Below are positions 51,617-60,710 of a stretch of 64,000 nucleotides of DNA, in pieces. The position numbers and the translations under genes are program-made. Origin of the DNA: an uncultured bacterium (GTDB taxonomy: Bacteria > Edwardsbacteria > AC1 > EtOH8); the NCBI GenBank assembly GCA_937863685.1, contig CALMGM010000005.1:248001-312000 (forward strand), read 5' to 3'. The notes beneath the pieces were generated by a model that was not told where the DNA came from, made no database searches, and was given only the letters and a program-made list of their open reading frames with translations. The first letter of the stretch is position 1; the number at the start of each line of letters is the position of its first letter.

Positions 51617-52087
51617 ATGCAAAAGAAACGCGACGATACATATTTCATGCAGAGGGCCATTAAACTGGCCCAAAAGGCGGCCCTAAGCAATGAAGTACCG
51701 GTCGGGGCCGTTGTTGTTTATGATAACAAGATCGTAGGGCGGGGCTGGAACCAGGTAGAGACAAGAAAGGATGCCTCCCGTCATGCAGAAATCATAGCCC
51801 TCAAACAAGCCGCCAAAAAACTGGGTCGCTGGCGCTTGAGCGGATGTACCGTGTATGTTACCCTGGAGCCCTGTGCCATGTGCGCCGGAGCCATGGTACT
51901 GTCGAGGGTTGACCGGCTGGTTTTTGCGGCGCCTGACCCCAAGGCTGGAGCCTGCGGATCGGTTTTCAATATCGTCGAAGATATTCGGATTAATCACCGA
52001 ATAAAAGTGGAGCGAGGATTGCTTGCCAAAGAATCTTCCCAGCTATTGAAAGATTTCTTCAAAAAACGTCGTTCTCAAAACCTCTGA
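51617..52087 (+). CDS. tadA: tRNA-specific adenosine deaminase TadA
   Basis: A 156-residue deaminase. The zinc site is His56-Ala-Glu58 in SRHAEII together with PCAMC (85-89, Cys86 and Cys89); VPVGAVVVYDNKIV and GAMVLSRVDRLVFAAPDPKAG are typical TadA segments. It converts A34 to inosine in tRNA-Arg(ACG), allowing it to read CGU, CGC and CGA. It starts 8 nt after that very tRNA gene and is presumably co-transcribed with it. Confidence 0.92.
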   Translation: MQKKRDDTYFMQRAIKLAQKAALSNEVPVGAVVVYDNKIVGRGWNQVETRKDASRHAEIIALKQAAKKLGRWRLSGCTVYVTLEPCAMCAGAMVLSRVDRLVFAAPDPKAGACGSVFNIVEDIRINHRIKVERGLLAKESSQLLKDFFKKRRSQNL

Positions 52088-52119
52088 AATCTGTGATCTA
52101 AATACCATTATCTACAAGC

Positions 52120-52213
52120 GGAGAGTTGGCCGAGCTGGTCGAAGGCGCACGACTCGAAATCGTGTATTCCGTGATGAGCGGGATCCGGGGTTCGAATCCC
52201 TGACTCTCCGCCA
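52120..52213 (+). tRNA. tRNA-Ser (anticodon CGA)
   Basis: Class II tRNA with acceptor GGAGAGT/ACTCTCC, anticodon stem-loop CACGA-CTCGAAA-TCGTG (anticodon CGA), long variable arm, T-arm GGGG-TTCGAAT-CCCT and encoded CCA. Its 3' 21 nt are repeated at 52309-52329. Confidence 0.95.
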
Positions 52214-52329
52214 GTTTATTATGAGAACCCCGGATCAACGCAGTTGAGGGGTTCTCCGCCGGCAGTAATTACCAGCAGTATAACGTCGGCGGATGCGCCG
52301 AAGGCGCAGAATCCCTGACTCTCCGCCAG
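52214..52329 (+). mobile_element. tRNA-associated three-hairpin element, copy A
   Basis: Immediately after tRNA-Ser(CGA) lies about 95 nt with three hairpins: AGAACCCC/GGGGTTCT, CCGCCGGC/GTCGGCGG and TGCGCCGAAGGCGCA. It closes with an exact 21-nt copy (52309-52329) of the tRNA 3' end (52194-52214). The same element, with the same conserved blocks, follows tRNA-Ser(TGA) at 62421-62534. It is therefore a repeated element that targets tRNA-Ser 3' ends. Confidence 0.75.
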
Positions 52330-52391
52330 ACAATGCTTAGAGGGGCAAAATAAGCTGCGGAATTTGCTTGGTAGGCCAGTTTTGGCATAAC

Positions 52392-52420
52392 TTGACAAAA
52401 TTCAAAAATTCTTATATAAT
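52392..52420 (+). promoter_or_regulatory. Promoter of the cobalamin operon
   Basis: Perfect TTGACA (52392-52397) and TATAAT (52415-52420), 17-nt spacing, directly upstream of the riboswitch. Confidence 0.85.
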
Positions 52421-52424
52421 CCAG

Positions 52425-52600
52425 TCCGTTAAGGTGCTCCCGATTTTTCGGGAGATAATCGGGAATCCCGTGCTCTAATTTTTTAGAAAATCGGGAGCTG
52501 CCCCGCAACTGTAAGCCCCAAAAATGGATCCAAGCATACCGCCACTGTTATCACGGGAAGGCGCTTGGGATCCGGGCAAGCCAGGAGACCGGCCTTGACA
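52425..52600 (+). promoter_or_regulatory. Cobalamin (B12) riboswitch
   Basis: The aptamer has the consensus blocks in order: AAGGTGCTCCCG, a CGGGAA block, GAGCTGCCCCGCAACTGTAA, then CGCCACTG-like and AAGCCAGGAGACCGGCC, the B12 box. A strong promoter stands just upstream and a terminator hairpin about 60 nt downstream, so ligand binding probably ends transcription before btuF. Confidence 0.95.
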
Positions 52601-52657
52601 GAATATTAACCGGACCTTCGAGGGAAAAGGTCGGGCTTGATTTGTTTTAAGGTCAAG

Positions 52658-52688
52658 GCTCGAATCTTTTCATAAGGTTCGAGCTTTT
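52658..52688 (+). terminator. Riboswitch-controlled terminator
   Basis: GCTCGAA (52658-52664) and TTCGAGC (52678-52684) followed by TTTT, between the aptamer and btuF. This is the likely expression platform. Confidence 0.85.
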
Positions 52689-52702
52689 AGATTTGGGGAT
52701 AT

Positions 52703-53602
52703 ATGAAAAAAATCTTTCTGCTTTTCCTGATGCCTTTTTTGCTAACTGATTGCACATCGCGGCAGTCTGATCGAGATATTTTGCCGGGCACTATAACCGT
52801 AACCGACGATATCGGCCGGACAGTTATATTATCCCAAACCCCTGAAAGGGTGATCTCCCTTGCCCCCAATATCACCGAAATGATATACGCCCTGCAGGCA
52901 GGGGACAAGCTGGTCGGCGTTACCTCCTGGTGCAACTATCCTCCGCAGAGCCAGAAAAAAGAGATCATCGGTGACGCTACCACCGCCAATCTGGAGAGGA
53001 TCTTGGCCTTAAAACCGGACCTCGCTGTCATGGTGGGAACGAAGAATACCCCTATCCTGGCCAAACTGGAGGCCTTAAAAATTCCGGCCTTGGTCCTGAA
53101 CCCCGCCAGCCTTGAGGATATATCCCAGGACATCCGGCTTCTTTCGGTTGTTTTCAATAAACAGCCCGTGGCTGATTCCCTGCTGACCGTTATCTCCACC
53201 ACTTTGAATGAGATAACCTCTTCCCTGGAAATGATATCGCTAGGCAAAAGACCCAAGGTCTATGTCGAAATATCGTCCCAGCCGTTGATGACCGCCGGCC
53301 ACAAGGGATTGGTCGGGCTGCTGATAGACCGGGCCGGGGGTGAAAATATCATGTCGGATCTCGACCGGGATTATGCCGTCATCAACCCGGAGATCGTCAT
53401 TCAACGCCGGCCGGATATAATACTTATCCTCCATCCCCAGACCGATGAAAAACAACTGGCGGAAAGGATCGGCTGGCAGAACATCCCGGCCGTCAAGAAT
53501 AAAAAAGTGTTTGACGATCTGGATCTGGATATTATCCTGCGGGCCGGGCCCCGGTCTGTTATAGGATTAAAAGAGCTGAATAGAATATTTTATGAGAAGT
53601 AG
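52703..53602 (+). CDS. btuF: Cobalamin ABC transporter substrate-binding lipoprotein BtuF
   Basis: A 299-residue protein with lipoprotein signal (FLLFLMPFLLTDC). It has the periplasmic binding-protein pattern TVTDDIGRTVILSQTPERVI, then SLAPNITEMIYALQAGDKLV, then LKPDLAVMVGTKNTPI. It captures vitamin B12 in the periplasm and hands it to BtuCD. It is the first gene behind the riboswitch and overlaps btuC by 11 nt. Confidence 0.9.
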   Translation: MKKIFLLFLMPFLLTDCTSRQSDRDILPGTITVTDDIGRTVILSQTPERVISLAPNITEMIYALQAGDKLVGVTSWCNYPPQSQKKEIIGDATTANLERILALKPDLAVMVGTKNTPILAKLEALKIPALVLNPASLEDISQDIRLLSVVFNKQPVADSLLTVISTTLNEITSSLEMISLGKRPKVYVEISSQPLMTAGHKGLVGLLIDRAGGENIMSDLDRDYAVINPEIVIQRRPDIILILHPQTDEKQLAERIGWQNIPAVKNKKVFDDLDLDIILRAGPRSVIGLKELNRIFYEK

Positions 53603-54557
53603 GCATTTAGCCTGGCTGTCGCCGCTGGCACTTTTACTGGCAGTTTTAGCCGGTCTTTCCCTGGGCCCGGGCGGATTCGGATGGTACGTTAGTCCGGAGA
53701 TAGCCTCCATCCGGCTGCCCCGTGTCCTGCTGGGAGCCCTGGTGGGGATGGGCTTGGCTGTTTCCGGCGCCGCCCTGCAGGCGGTTTTGGGCAATGCCCT
53801 GGCCGAACCATACCTGCTGGGGGTTTCCGGCGGGGCGGCCTGCGGCACGGCCTTGGCACTGATCCTGGGCCTGTCGGCCGGCTTGCCCGGGGCCTTCACC
53901 TTGCAGTTATTCTCTTTCTTTTTCGGAGTGGCCGCCATCTTCTTGGTCTATCGGCTGGCCCGGGTCCACGGGCGGCTTCCCTCGGAGACCATGATACTGT
54001 CCGGAGTGGTGGTCAATGCTTTCTTCTCCGGCCTGATAATGCTGCTGATGTCGCTGGCCGGAAGACAGCTGCAGGATATGATCTATATTTTAATGGGCAA
54101 TCTGGGGATCCTTTTTACCAGGGACACGGTCTTCCTGCTGGCCATGACCTCGGTGCTGGTGGCGGCGGGGTCCGTCTACCTATGGATCCAGTCTAAAAAC
54201 CTGAACCTGCTGACCCTGGGGGAGGCCCAGGCCCAGAGCATGGGGGTTCCGGTGGAACGGCTGAAAAAGACCGTGTTCTTCATCATCGCCCTGATGGTGG
54301 CGGCCCTGGTTTCCCTGGCCGGGGTGATCGGCTTCATCGGATTGATGGTGCCCCACCTGGGCAGGATGCTGTCCGGGCCGGACAATAAAAGACTGCTGCC
54401 GGTCTCCGGATTGTTGGGCGCCAGCCTGTTGATCCTTTCGGACACCCTGGCCAGAAGTTTTGGAAATTTCGAGATCCCGGTAGGTGTTGTTACTGCCCTG
54501 TTAGGTGTGCCGTTCTTCATCTTCCTGCTGTGGAGGAAGAAATCGCAGAAAATATGA
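53592..54557 (+). CDS. btuC: Cobalamin ABC transporter permease BtuC
   Basis: A 321-residue FecCD-type permease with about ten hydrophobic segments. Conserved parts are IRLPRVLLGALVGMGLAVSG, AALQAVLGNALAEPYLLGVS and GVIGFIGLMVPHLGRML (the loop contacting the ATPase). Translation overlaps both neighbours, typical of a stoichiometric transporter operon. Confidence 0.93.
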   Translation: MRSRHLAWLSPLALLLAVLAGLSLGPGGFGWYVSPEIASIRLPRVLLGALVGMGLAVSGAALQAVLGNALAEPYLLGVSGGAACGTALALILGLSAGLPGAFTLQLFSFFFGVAAIFLVYRLARVHGRLPSETMILSGVVVNAFFSGLIMLLMSLAGRQLQDMIYILMGNLGILFTRDTVFLLAMTSVLVAAGSVYLWIQSKNLNLLTLGEAQAQSMGVPVERLKKTVFFIIALMVAALVSLAGVIGFIGLMVPHLGRMLSGPDNKRLLPVSGLLGASLLILSDTLARSFGNFEIPVGVVTALLGVPFFIFLLWRKKSQKI

Positions 54558-55318
54558 TAGCTGCAAACCATCTGACATACCGCTATGGAACTATCACGGC
54601 TCTTCGCGATATCAGCTTTCAGGCCGCTCCGGGTGAGATGATAGGACTGATAGGACCCAACGGCTCGGGCAAAAGCACCCTGCTGTCATGCCTGGCCGGT
54701 TTAAGGGTTAATTTCTCCGGCCGGATAACGATCGGGGAAAAGGATATCTCCGGATATAATTCTCAGGCTCTGGCCCGGGTGATCTCGGTGGTTTTTCAGG
54801 ATAATTACTTTCCCTTCGATTTCACCGCCTACGAGATCGTGGCCATGGGTCGGAGCCCGTTCCTGAAAGCCCTGCAGGATGAGACCGCCTATGACCAAAA
54901 GATAATTGAGGAGGCCATGCGGCAGAGCGACTGCTGGCAGTTGAAGGACCGGCCGATTACCGAGCTTTCGGGCGGCGAGCGACAGCGGGTGATTTTGTCC
55001 CGGGCCCTGGCTCAGCAGCCCAAGGTGTTATTAATGGATGAACCAACCAATCATTTGGACCTCAAGCACCAGCGCCTGATCCTGGATACGGCCAGAAAGT
55101 TAAGCTGTCAAGGCGGGGTTTTGGTCATAGCCGTTCTGCACGACCTGAACCTAGCTGCCAGTTTTTGCGACCGGATAATACTGCTGCATCAGGGAGCCCT
55201 AGCCGCCGACGATCGGCCGAACGAAGTACTGAGCGAAAGCGTCCTTAAATCGGTTTATGAAACCGATATTGATATCGTTTTACATCCCAGGACAAAAAGA
55301 CCCCAAATCCTTATTTGA
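54554..55318 (+). CDS. btuD: Cobalamin ABC transporter ATPase BtuD
   Basis: The start at 54554 (ATGA overlap with the btuC stop) gives a 254-residue ATPase; a GTG at 54530 is less likely. Walker A is IGPNGSGKSTLLS, the Q-loop is VVFQDNYFP, the signature is ELSGGERQRVILS, Walker B is KVLLMDEPTNHLDL and the switch His is in VLHDLNLA. It powers BtuC. Confidence 0.93.
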   Translation: MIAANHLTYRYGTITALRDISFQAAPGEMIGLIGPNGSGKSTLLSCLAGLRVNFSGRITIGEKDISGYNSQALARVISVVFQDNYFPFDFTAYEIVAMGRSPFLKALQDETAYDQKIIEEAMRQSDCWQLKDRPITELSGGERQRVILSRALAQQPKVLLMDEPTNHLDLKHQRLILDTARKLSCQGGVLVIAVLHDLNLAASFCDRIILLHQGALAADDRPNEVLSESVLKSVYETDIDIVLHPRTKRPQILI

Positions 55319-55530
55319 AAAGGAGAAAATTCATATGGGGAATAAAGATCGGGGAAAATGCCGGAGCGATCTGGCGTGAGTTGAACGCCAAGGGGGAACA
55401 GAATATCAGCGCCTTAAAAAGAAGCACCGGGCTGGACGATAAAAACCTTTACCTGGGCTGGCTGGCCAAGGAGAACAAAATAAGATTTAACCAAAGACAA
55501 AGACAGATCCTAATCGGTTTGATCGGATAA
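55315..55530 (+). CDS. Winged-helix protein, DUF2582-like, with degenerate start
   Basis: About 66-71 residues: IWGIKIGENAGAIWRELNAK, then EQNISALKRSTGLDDKNLYL and GWLAKENKIRF. It is a paralogue of the protein at 15522-15722 but lacks two residues (Ala-Leu after LYL). The AAGGAG ribosome binding site points to a position where the in-frame codons are TTC and ATA; the only ATG there is out of frame. Use of the TTG at 55315, an ATA start or decay are possible. It lies between btuD and btuB. Confidence 0.55.
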   Translation: MKRRKFIWGIKIGENAGAIWRELNAKGEQNISALKRSTGLDDKNLYLGWLAKENKIRFNQRQRQILIGLIG

Positions 55531-55549
55531 CATATATTAAGGAGAATTG

Positions 55550-57466
55550 ATGCTAACCGCCCTGATGATCAGCCTTATCCTGGCAGCCTCCCCCGGGGAC
55601 TCCCTGAGAGGCCTAAACACCCCCGGCAGCGAAGCCAATGTAGTCCTTGACACCTTGGTTGGAAATGATAATTTCAAACCGGCTGCGCCGGCCGACAGCC
55701 TCCCGGTTTTCGCCTTAAAGGGCATCGTGGTGACCGCCACCCGGACACCCCTGGCCCAGTTGGCGGCCCCGGCCAGTTTTTCCATCATCGGCTCCGACCC
55801 CGGCGACCCCGGCCAGGATGTGGTTGCCGCCTTCTCTCAGGTGCCGGGAACCAATTCTGGCCTCTATGGCGGGTTGGGAAGCATGGCAAATTTCAGCATC
55901 CGGGGTTCCTCCGCCGAGCAGGTATTGTTCCTGCTAAACGGAATGCCCTTGAATTCCGCCCTCAACGGAGGGTATGATCTGAAAAAACTGAACGCCAATA
56001 TAAAACGGATCGAGATCGTCAGGGGTCCGGCTTCCGCCCTCTATGGAGCTAACGCCCTGGCCGGGGTGGTCAATATAATAACGGTTGACGATGCCCCGGA
56101 AAAACCGTATTCCAAAATAACCTATCAATACGGCAAGCACAGGCAACAGACCATGTCGGCCGTCCTTTCCCGGCAGCTGAACCGCTTTACGGACATCACC
56201 CTTTCGGCCGACTGGAAAAGCACCGACGGCGAAAGACCAAATTCGGACTACAGCGGCAGTAACTATCTTCTGGGCTTAAAAATCAGGCCCGACAGCCTGA
56301 TCCGAATCGGAATGGAATACCAATCCTATCAGTCTATCGGCGGATCCCCCGGAAACATATCTTGGCAGACGCCCAATGACAGAATGTCCGACGACCAGCA
56401 GGATTATTACGCCAGCCTGGAATATTCAGACATTGTCAAATTCAAGATAGGCCAGAGCCAGATCAGTACCTTTTATTACTACGAATACAATAATACCGCC
56501 CCGGAGAATTTTTCCCGGCAAAGCAATGCAGACCTCCAATTTACTTACGGATTCTGGAAGGGGTTCAACACCGTATGGGGCGGCGCTTATCAGCAGTTAA
56601 AGAGCGAAAGCGATAATTCCGGAAATCACCGGACCAATCTGTACTCGGCCTTTGTAAATCAAGAGTATCGCCCCTGGCGCCAATGGCTGATAGTGGGCGG
56701 GCTGCGATATGATAAAAACTACGGCCACCCTGCCCAAACATCGCCCAGCGCCTCCACCAGTTGGCAATTTAATGAACGCTGGACGATCTACGGAAACTAC
56801 GGCCAGGCCTACCGGGTGCCCACCATCAATGAACTTTATTGGAAAGACCCATATATGTCAGGCAACCCTGCTCTGGTCCCCGAAATATCTCAACAATATG
56901 AACTGGGCACAAGATATAAAGAAAACTTCTACAACATATCCTTTTCAACCTATCAGCGCAAGACCAATGACATGATCAGGTGGTTAACTGATTCGAACAC
57001 CTGGATAACTACTTGGGCCAACAATCTGGATGTCAACACTTCCGGCATTGAATTGACTGGAGGGATCTCAATGGGAAAACATCTCGTTTTTGATTTAAAC
57101 TACAGTCTTTGCAGGGCAAGGGTGACATCGGATAGCAGCCGTGAGTTGAATTACACTCCGGCCAATTCCGCCAGCCTGACCCTTTCCCTGAGTGATTTCC
57201 CCGTCACAGACCATCTATCGCTCAGCTGGCAGTTAAACACCCAGTACAAGGACCGCCAGCTGGTAAGCCACCCCGGTGAGTTTGATCCGGGTTTCGAACT
57301 GCCGCGCTATTTTGTATCCGGCCAAACCCTGTCATTGAAGATCCATGATGCCGTCCTGTTCTACAAGATCGACAACCTGTTCAATGCCGAATACCAGGTG
57401 CGGGCCGGTTATCCCATGCCCCGCCGGAGCTATGCCTTCGGCATATCCCTGGAACTGTGGGATTGA
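55550..57466 (+). CDS. btuB: TonB-dependent cobalamin receptor BtuB
   Basis: A 638-residue outer-membrane receptor; ATG at 55550 follows AAGGAG by 5 nt. The signal segment is short (MLTALMISLILAASPGDSL). FALKGIVVTATRTPLAQL is the TonB-box/plug start; NFSIRGSSAEQVLFLLNGMP and RIEIVRGPASALYGANALAG are conserved plug motifs. A barrel with alternating aromatic strands follows, ending in YAFGISLELWD. Location in the riboswitch operon with btuFCD makes vitamin B12 the likely substrate. Confidence 0.9.
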   Translation: MLTALMISLILAASPGDSLRGLNTPGSEANVVLDTLVGNDNFKPAAPADSLPVFALKGIVVTATRTPLAQLAAPASFSIIGSDPGDPGQDVVAAFSQVPGTNSGLYGGLGSMANFSIRGSSAEQVLFLLNGMPLNSALNGGYDLKKLNANIKRIEIVRGPASALYGANALAGVVNIITVDDAPEKPYSKITYQYGKHRQQTMSAVLSRQLNRFTDITLSADWKSTDGERPNSDYSGSNYLLGLKIRPDSLIRIGMEYQSYQSIGGSPGNISWQTPNDRMSDDQQDYYASLEYSDIVKFKIGQSQISTFYYYEYNNTAPENFSRQSNADLQFTYGFWKGFNTVWGGAYQQLKSESDNSGNHRTNLYSAFVNQEYRPWRQWLIVGGLRYDKNYGHPAQTSPSASTSWQFNERWTIYGNYGQAYRVPTINELYWKDPYMSGNPALVPEISQQYELGTRYKENFYNISFSTYQRKTNDMIRWLTDSNTWITTWANNLDVNTSGIELTGGISMGKHLVFDLNYSLCRARVTSDSSRELNYTPANSASLTLSLSDFPVTDHLSLSWQLNTQYKDRQLVSHPGEFDPGFELPRYFVSGQTLSLKIHDAVLFYKIDNLFNAEYQVRAGYPMPRRSYAFGISLELWD

Positions 57467-57486
57467 TGGTTAAAGTTTTTACCCGC

Positions 57487-57515
57487 AAAAAGCCCGATCC
57501 CTCTCGGGCTTTTTG
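57487..57515 (+). terminator. Terminator of the cobalamin operon
   Basis: AAAAAGCCCGA and TCGGGCTTTTT form a strong stem with a T-run. Confidence 0.9.
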
Positions 57516-57518
57516 TAT

Positions 57519-57545
57519 TTGACAACCGCCATCACTTAGTATAAA
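57519..57545 (+). promoter_or_regulatory. Probable purN promoter
   Basis: TTGACA at 57519-57524 and TATAAA at 57540-57545 (15-nt spacing), just after the terminator and 9 nt before the purN ATG, so the message may be nearly leaderless. Confidence 0.5.
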
Positions 57546-57554
57546 ATCCTTGAT

Positions 57555-58193
57555 ATGGATCACAAATTGAAATTAGCCTGCCTGGCCTCCGGCGGCGGCA
57601 CCAATCTCCAGGCCATTATTGACAATATCGAATCCGGCCGGCTGGAGGCCCGGATAGTGGCCGTCATCTCCAACGTCTCCGGCGCCGGCGCTTTGACTAG
57701 GGCCCAAAAGCACGGCCTCCCCTGGTTCGTAGTAAATAACAAAGAATATACTTCCCGCCAGCTTTTTGACCGGGAACTGGCCGACATCATCGATCGCCAG
57801 GAAGCCCAATTGATCTGCCTCTGCGGGTTTATGCGCGTTTTAAGCCCCTTCTTTACAGACCATTACCCGGGCCGCATCATCAACATCCATCCCGCCCTGC
57901 TGCCGGCCTATGGCGGCAAGGGATTCTACGGACACAAGGTGCACGAAGCGGTGCTGGCCTCCGGCGAAAAGGTATCGGGCTGCACGGTCCATTTTGTGGA
58001 CCAAGAGGTGGACCACGGACCGATCATTTTACAGAGGACCGTGCCGGTGCTGCCGGAGGATACTGCGGATACCCTGGCTGACAGAGTACTTAAAGAGGAG
58101 CACCTGGCCTATTCCCAAGCTATTTCGATGATCGCCCGGGGCGAATTAGAGATTGGCACTAACAAAAATACTCCCTTAAAGATGCGGCTCTAA
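57555..58193 (+). CDS. purN: Phosphoribosylglycinamide formyltransferase PurN
   Basis: A 212-residue enzyme of de novo purine synthesis that transfers a formyl group from 10-formyltetrahydrofolate to GAR. LACLASGGGTNLQAIID holds the phosphate-binding loop, CGFMRVLSPFF and IINIHPALLPAYGGKGFYG hold the catalytic Asn-His, and DQEVDHGPIILQRTVPV the catalytic Asp region. The stop lies 1 nt before the lnt start. Confidence 0.93.
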   Translation: MDHKLKLACLASGGGTNLQAIIDNIESGRLEARIVAVISNVSGAGALTRAQKHGLPWFVVNNKEYTSRQLFDRELADIIDRQEAQLICLCGFMRVLSPFFTDHYPGRIINIHPALLPAYGGKGFYGHKVHEAVLASGEKVSGCTVHFVDQEVDHGPIILQRTVPVLPEDTADTLADRVLKEEHLAYSQAISMIARGELEIGTNKNTPLKMRL

Positions 58194-58194
58194 A

Positions 58195-59751
58195 ATGAAA
58201 CGCAGTTATATTTTAGCTTCTATAACCAGTCTGTTATTATTCCTGATATTCCCCCTCTTTTCCCTGTGGCCCCTGGCCCTTGTTTCATTGATTCCCCTGT
58301 ATTTCGGTATCGAGAATCTCTCCCTGCGAAAGACTTTCCTCGTTTCCTGGTTGAGCGGATTTTTATTCTTCTGCGGACTGCTGCATTGGATCGTGTTCAA
58401 TCCGGCGGTGGAAAGCTGGGTCCGTCCCTTGCTTTATCTGGGGGTGGTGTTGATCGCAGCTTACCTCTCCCTTTTCTTTGCCGCTTCTTTCTCTTCGGCC
58501 AAATGGCTGTCCGGAGAATTAAAGATACCTTTTTGGTGGGCTACCCCATTCTGTCTGGTGCTATTTGATTTCCTCCGTAGTCATGGCATCCTGGGTTTTC
58601 CCTGGGGTTCACTGGGATATAGCCTGGCCAGGTGGACCAGCGTCATTCAGATGGCTTCTTTTACCGGGGTGTACGGTATCACTTTCTGGATCGTTCTGGT
58701 GAATAGCCTGCTCTACTGGCTTATAAAATATTTTATCGCTAACAGACCCTTTCGGTTGACCACCACGATTATTTTAAGGATATCCTTCGTGTTGCTGGTC
58801 TTTGCTATGCCTCAGTTGATAGGCAAATTGATGCTATTCGGGGTCAACCGGGAGATGCAAAATGCTCCAATTATAAATATCTCTCTGATACAGGGAAATA
58901 TCGAACAGGGATATCGTTGGGACAAAGAATTCCGGGAATATAACTGGCGAACCTATGACTCTCTCAGCCGGCGGGCCTCAAAACAGCCTGTCGATCTGCT
59001 GGTATGGCCGGAAACAGCTCTGCCCTTTTATCTCCGGTATGAGCCGGAATATTACTTGCAGGCTCTTTCCCTGGCCAATGATTTAAAAAGCAGCATTCTA
59101 ACCGGGGTCCCGGACTTTTCCTATGATCCCAGTCAGCAAAGACAGCTTTATTATAATTCGGTTTTTTTGATACGCCCCATCTACGGATTGATCAATTCTT
59201 ATGCCAAAAGCCATCTGGTGCCGTTCGGCGAAAAGTTTCCCTATAAGGACAAGATCCCCTTTATCAGAAATGTTAATTTTGGCGAAGGTGAATGGACTCC
59301 GGGAGCCGACAGTATTATTTTCGATATGGGCGGCATAAATTTCGCCTGTATGATCTGCTTTGAATCAATCTTCCCTGAGATCGCTCGAAAACAGGTTAGC
59401 AAGGGTGCTCGCTTTCTAGTCAACATCACCAATGACGGATGGTTCGGGCGATCCGGCGCGGCTCGCCAGCACGCCGAGATGGCCGTCTTCCGAGCCGTGG
59501 AACAGAGACGGGCGATCGCTCGTTGTGCCAACTCCGGTATCTCTATGTTCATTTTGCCCACCGGAGAGATCATCAAACCCACCCCCCTCTATAAACAAGT
59601 GATAATAACCGATGCCCTCCCGCTGTTAAGCACTAAAACATTTTATCAAAAATACGGCGATTTCTTTGTTTTATTGATATTTGCCGTTTCACTTCTTATC
59701 ATTCTTTTTATCCCTCTTCGGTCCTTTTTCCCCCGAAAAGCTCATATTTAA
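58195..59751 (+). CDS. lnt: Apolipoprotein N-acyltransferase Lnt
   Basis: A 518-residue inner-membrane enzyme with six to seven N-terminal membrane spans, a periplasmic nitrilase domain and a C-terminal span (FVLLIFAVSLLIILFIPL). The triad region is visible: Glu in LVWPETALPFY, Lys in SYAKSHLVPFGEKFP, Cys in FACMICFESIFPE. It adds the third acyl chain to lipoproteins, consistent with the lipoproteins in this window and a Gram-negative envelope. Confidence 0.93.
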   Translation: MKRSYILASITSLLLFLIFPLFSLWPLALVSLIPLYFGIENLSLRKTFLVSWLSGFLFFCGLLHWIVFNPAVESWVRPLLYLGVVLIAAYLSLFFAASFSSAKWLSGELKIPFWWATPFCLVLFDFLRSHGILGFPWGSLGYSLARWTSVIQMASFTGVYGITFWIVLVNSLLYWLIKYFIANRPFRLTTTIILRISFVLLVFAMPQLIGKLMLFGVNREMQNAPIINISLIQGNIEQGYRWDKEFREYNWRTYDSLSRRASKQPVDLLVWPETALPFYLRYEPEYYLQALSLANDLKSSILTGVPDFSYDPSQQRQLYYNSVFLIRPIYGLINSYAKSHLVPFGEKFPYKDKIPFIRNVNFGEGEWTPGADSIIFDMGGINFACMICFESIFPEIARKQVSKGARFLVNITNDGWFGRSGAARQHAEMAVFRAVEQRRAIARCANSGISMFILPTGEIIKPTPLYKQVIITDALPLLSTKTFYQKYGDFFVLLIFAVSLLIILFIPLRSFFPRKAHI

Positions 59752-59826
59752 TTCCTTCCTATTTATTCCTAATAGGGAATATAATTCCTTTTTTTGCGGT
59801 ATATTGAATAAAAGGAGGAATGAAAA

Positions 59827-60648
59827 ATGACACATAATTATATCTGGTTGTTCCCGATGGCTGGAGTCCTGTTAGGATTCGCCTTAAGCTCGGCTTTTCT
59901 GCACTTAAAACCCGCCTTCTTAAAGGGATATACCAGGAACAACTATGGGCCCATTGAGAGCAACGACCTAAAGCTCGGCCTGTTATTCACGGTTTACGGT
60001 CTGGTATTGATCATGCTCTCTTCGGCGGGATATTCTGTATACCGGAATATCCTGCAGGCTCGAAATGATTCCAGAAAATTCATTGCGGGGGACGGTATCA
60101 TCAGGATCCCGGTGGGGCTGATCCCGCCGCCACCGCGGCTTGACGGCCGGCACGACGACCCCGACCTCTTGGGTCTGAAAACGGTTGACGCCCCGATGCC
60201 CGGCATCCCCACCCCAGTGCCGGATGCCCTGGCCACCGATGACGGCGGCTTTTCTCAAAGGGAGCTGAACAACGCCATGGCGACCAATGCCGTTAATACC
60301 GACAGCATCAAAGGCCCGGTTGAATTTATCAAAGATAACGATATCCCTGTATCCGGAGCCTACCAGGAGCTAAGCAAAGCACCGGAACTTATCAGATCCG
60401 TCACTCCGGTCTATCCCTCGATCTGCATCGCCGCCCAGGCCCAAGGCCGGGTTTTCCTGAACCTGCTGCTGGACTATGACGGCCACATCATGAAGGTGGA
60501 GATCGTCAGAAGCTCCGGCAATTCGGCCCTGGATGAAGCGGCGGTGGCTGCCGCCGAGCAATTCATTTTCTCGCCAGCCTTAGCCTCATCCGGTAGGGCG
60601 GTAAGGGTCTGGCTGGCCTACCCCATCACCTTCACCCTGAAAAAATAG
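59827..60648 (+). CDS. TonB-like energy transducer with two N-terminal membrane spans
   Basis: A 273-residue protein. Two membrane spans lie at about 6-26 and 52-72, then a proline-rich linker (LIPPPPRL, PDLLG, PTPVPDAL) and a C-terminal TonB domain (SVTPVYPSICIAAQAQGRVF, then SSGNSALDEAAVAAAEQF). Classical TonB has one span. It would couple inner-membrane energy to receptors such as BtuB. GGAGG precedes the ATG. Confidence 0.8.
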   Translation: MTHNYIWLFPMAGVLLGFALSSAFLHLKPAFLKGYTRNNYGPIESNDLKLGLLFTVYGLVLIMLSSAGYSVYRNILQARNDSRKFIAGDGIIRIPVGLIPPPPRLDGRHDDPDLLGLKTVDAPMPGIPTPVPDALATDDGGFSQRELNNAMATNAVNTDSIKGPVEFIKDNDIPVSGAYQELSKAPELIRSVTPVYPSICIAAQAQGRVFLNLLLDYDGHIMKVEIVRSSGNSALDEAAVAAAEQFIFSPALASSGRAVRVWLAYPITFTLKK

Positions 60649-60663
60649 CCGCGGTCGACAACT

Positions 60664-60697
60664 AAAAAAGGGGAAAGCTTACGCTTTCCCTCTTTTG
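60664..60697. terminator. Bidirectional terminator
   Basis: GGGAAAGC and GCTTTCCC form a stem between convergent genes, with an A-run left and a short T-run right. Confidence 0.8.
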
Positions 60698-60710
60698 ATA
60701 TTCCCGGCCA

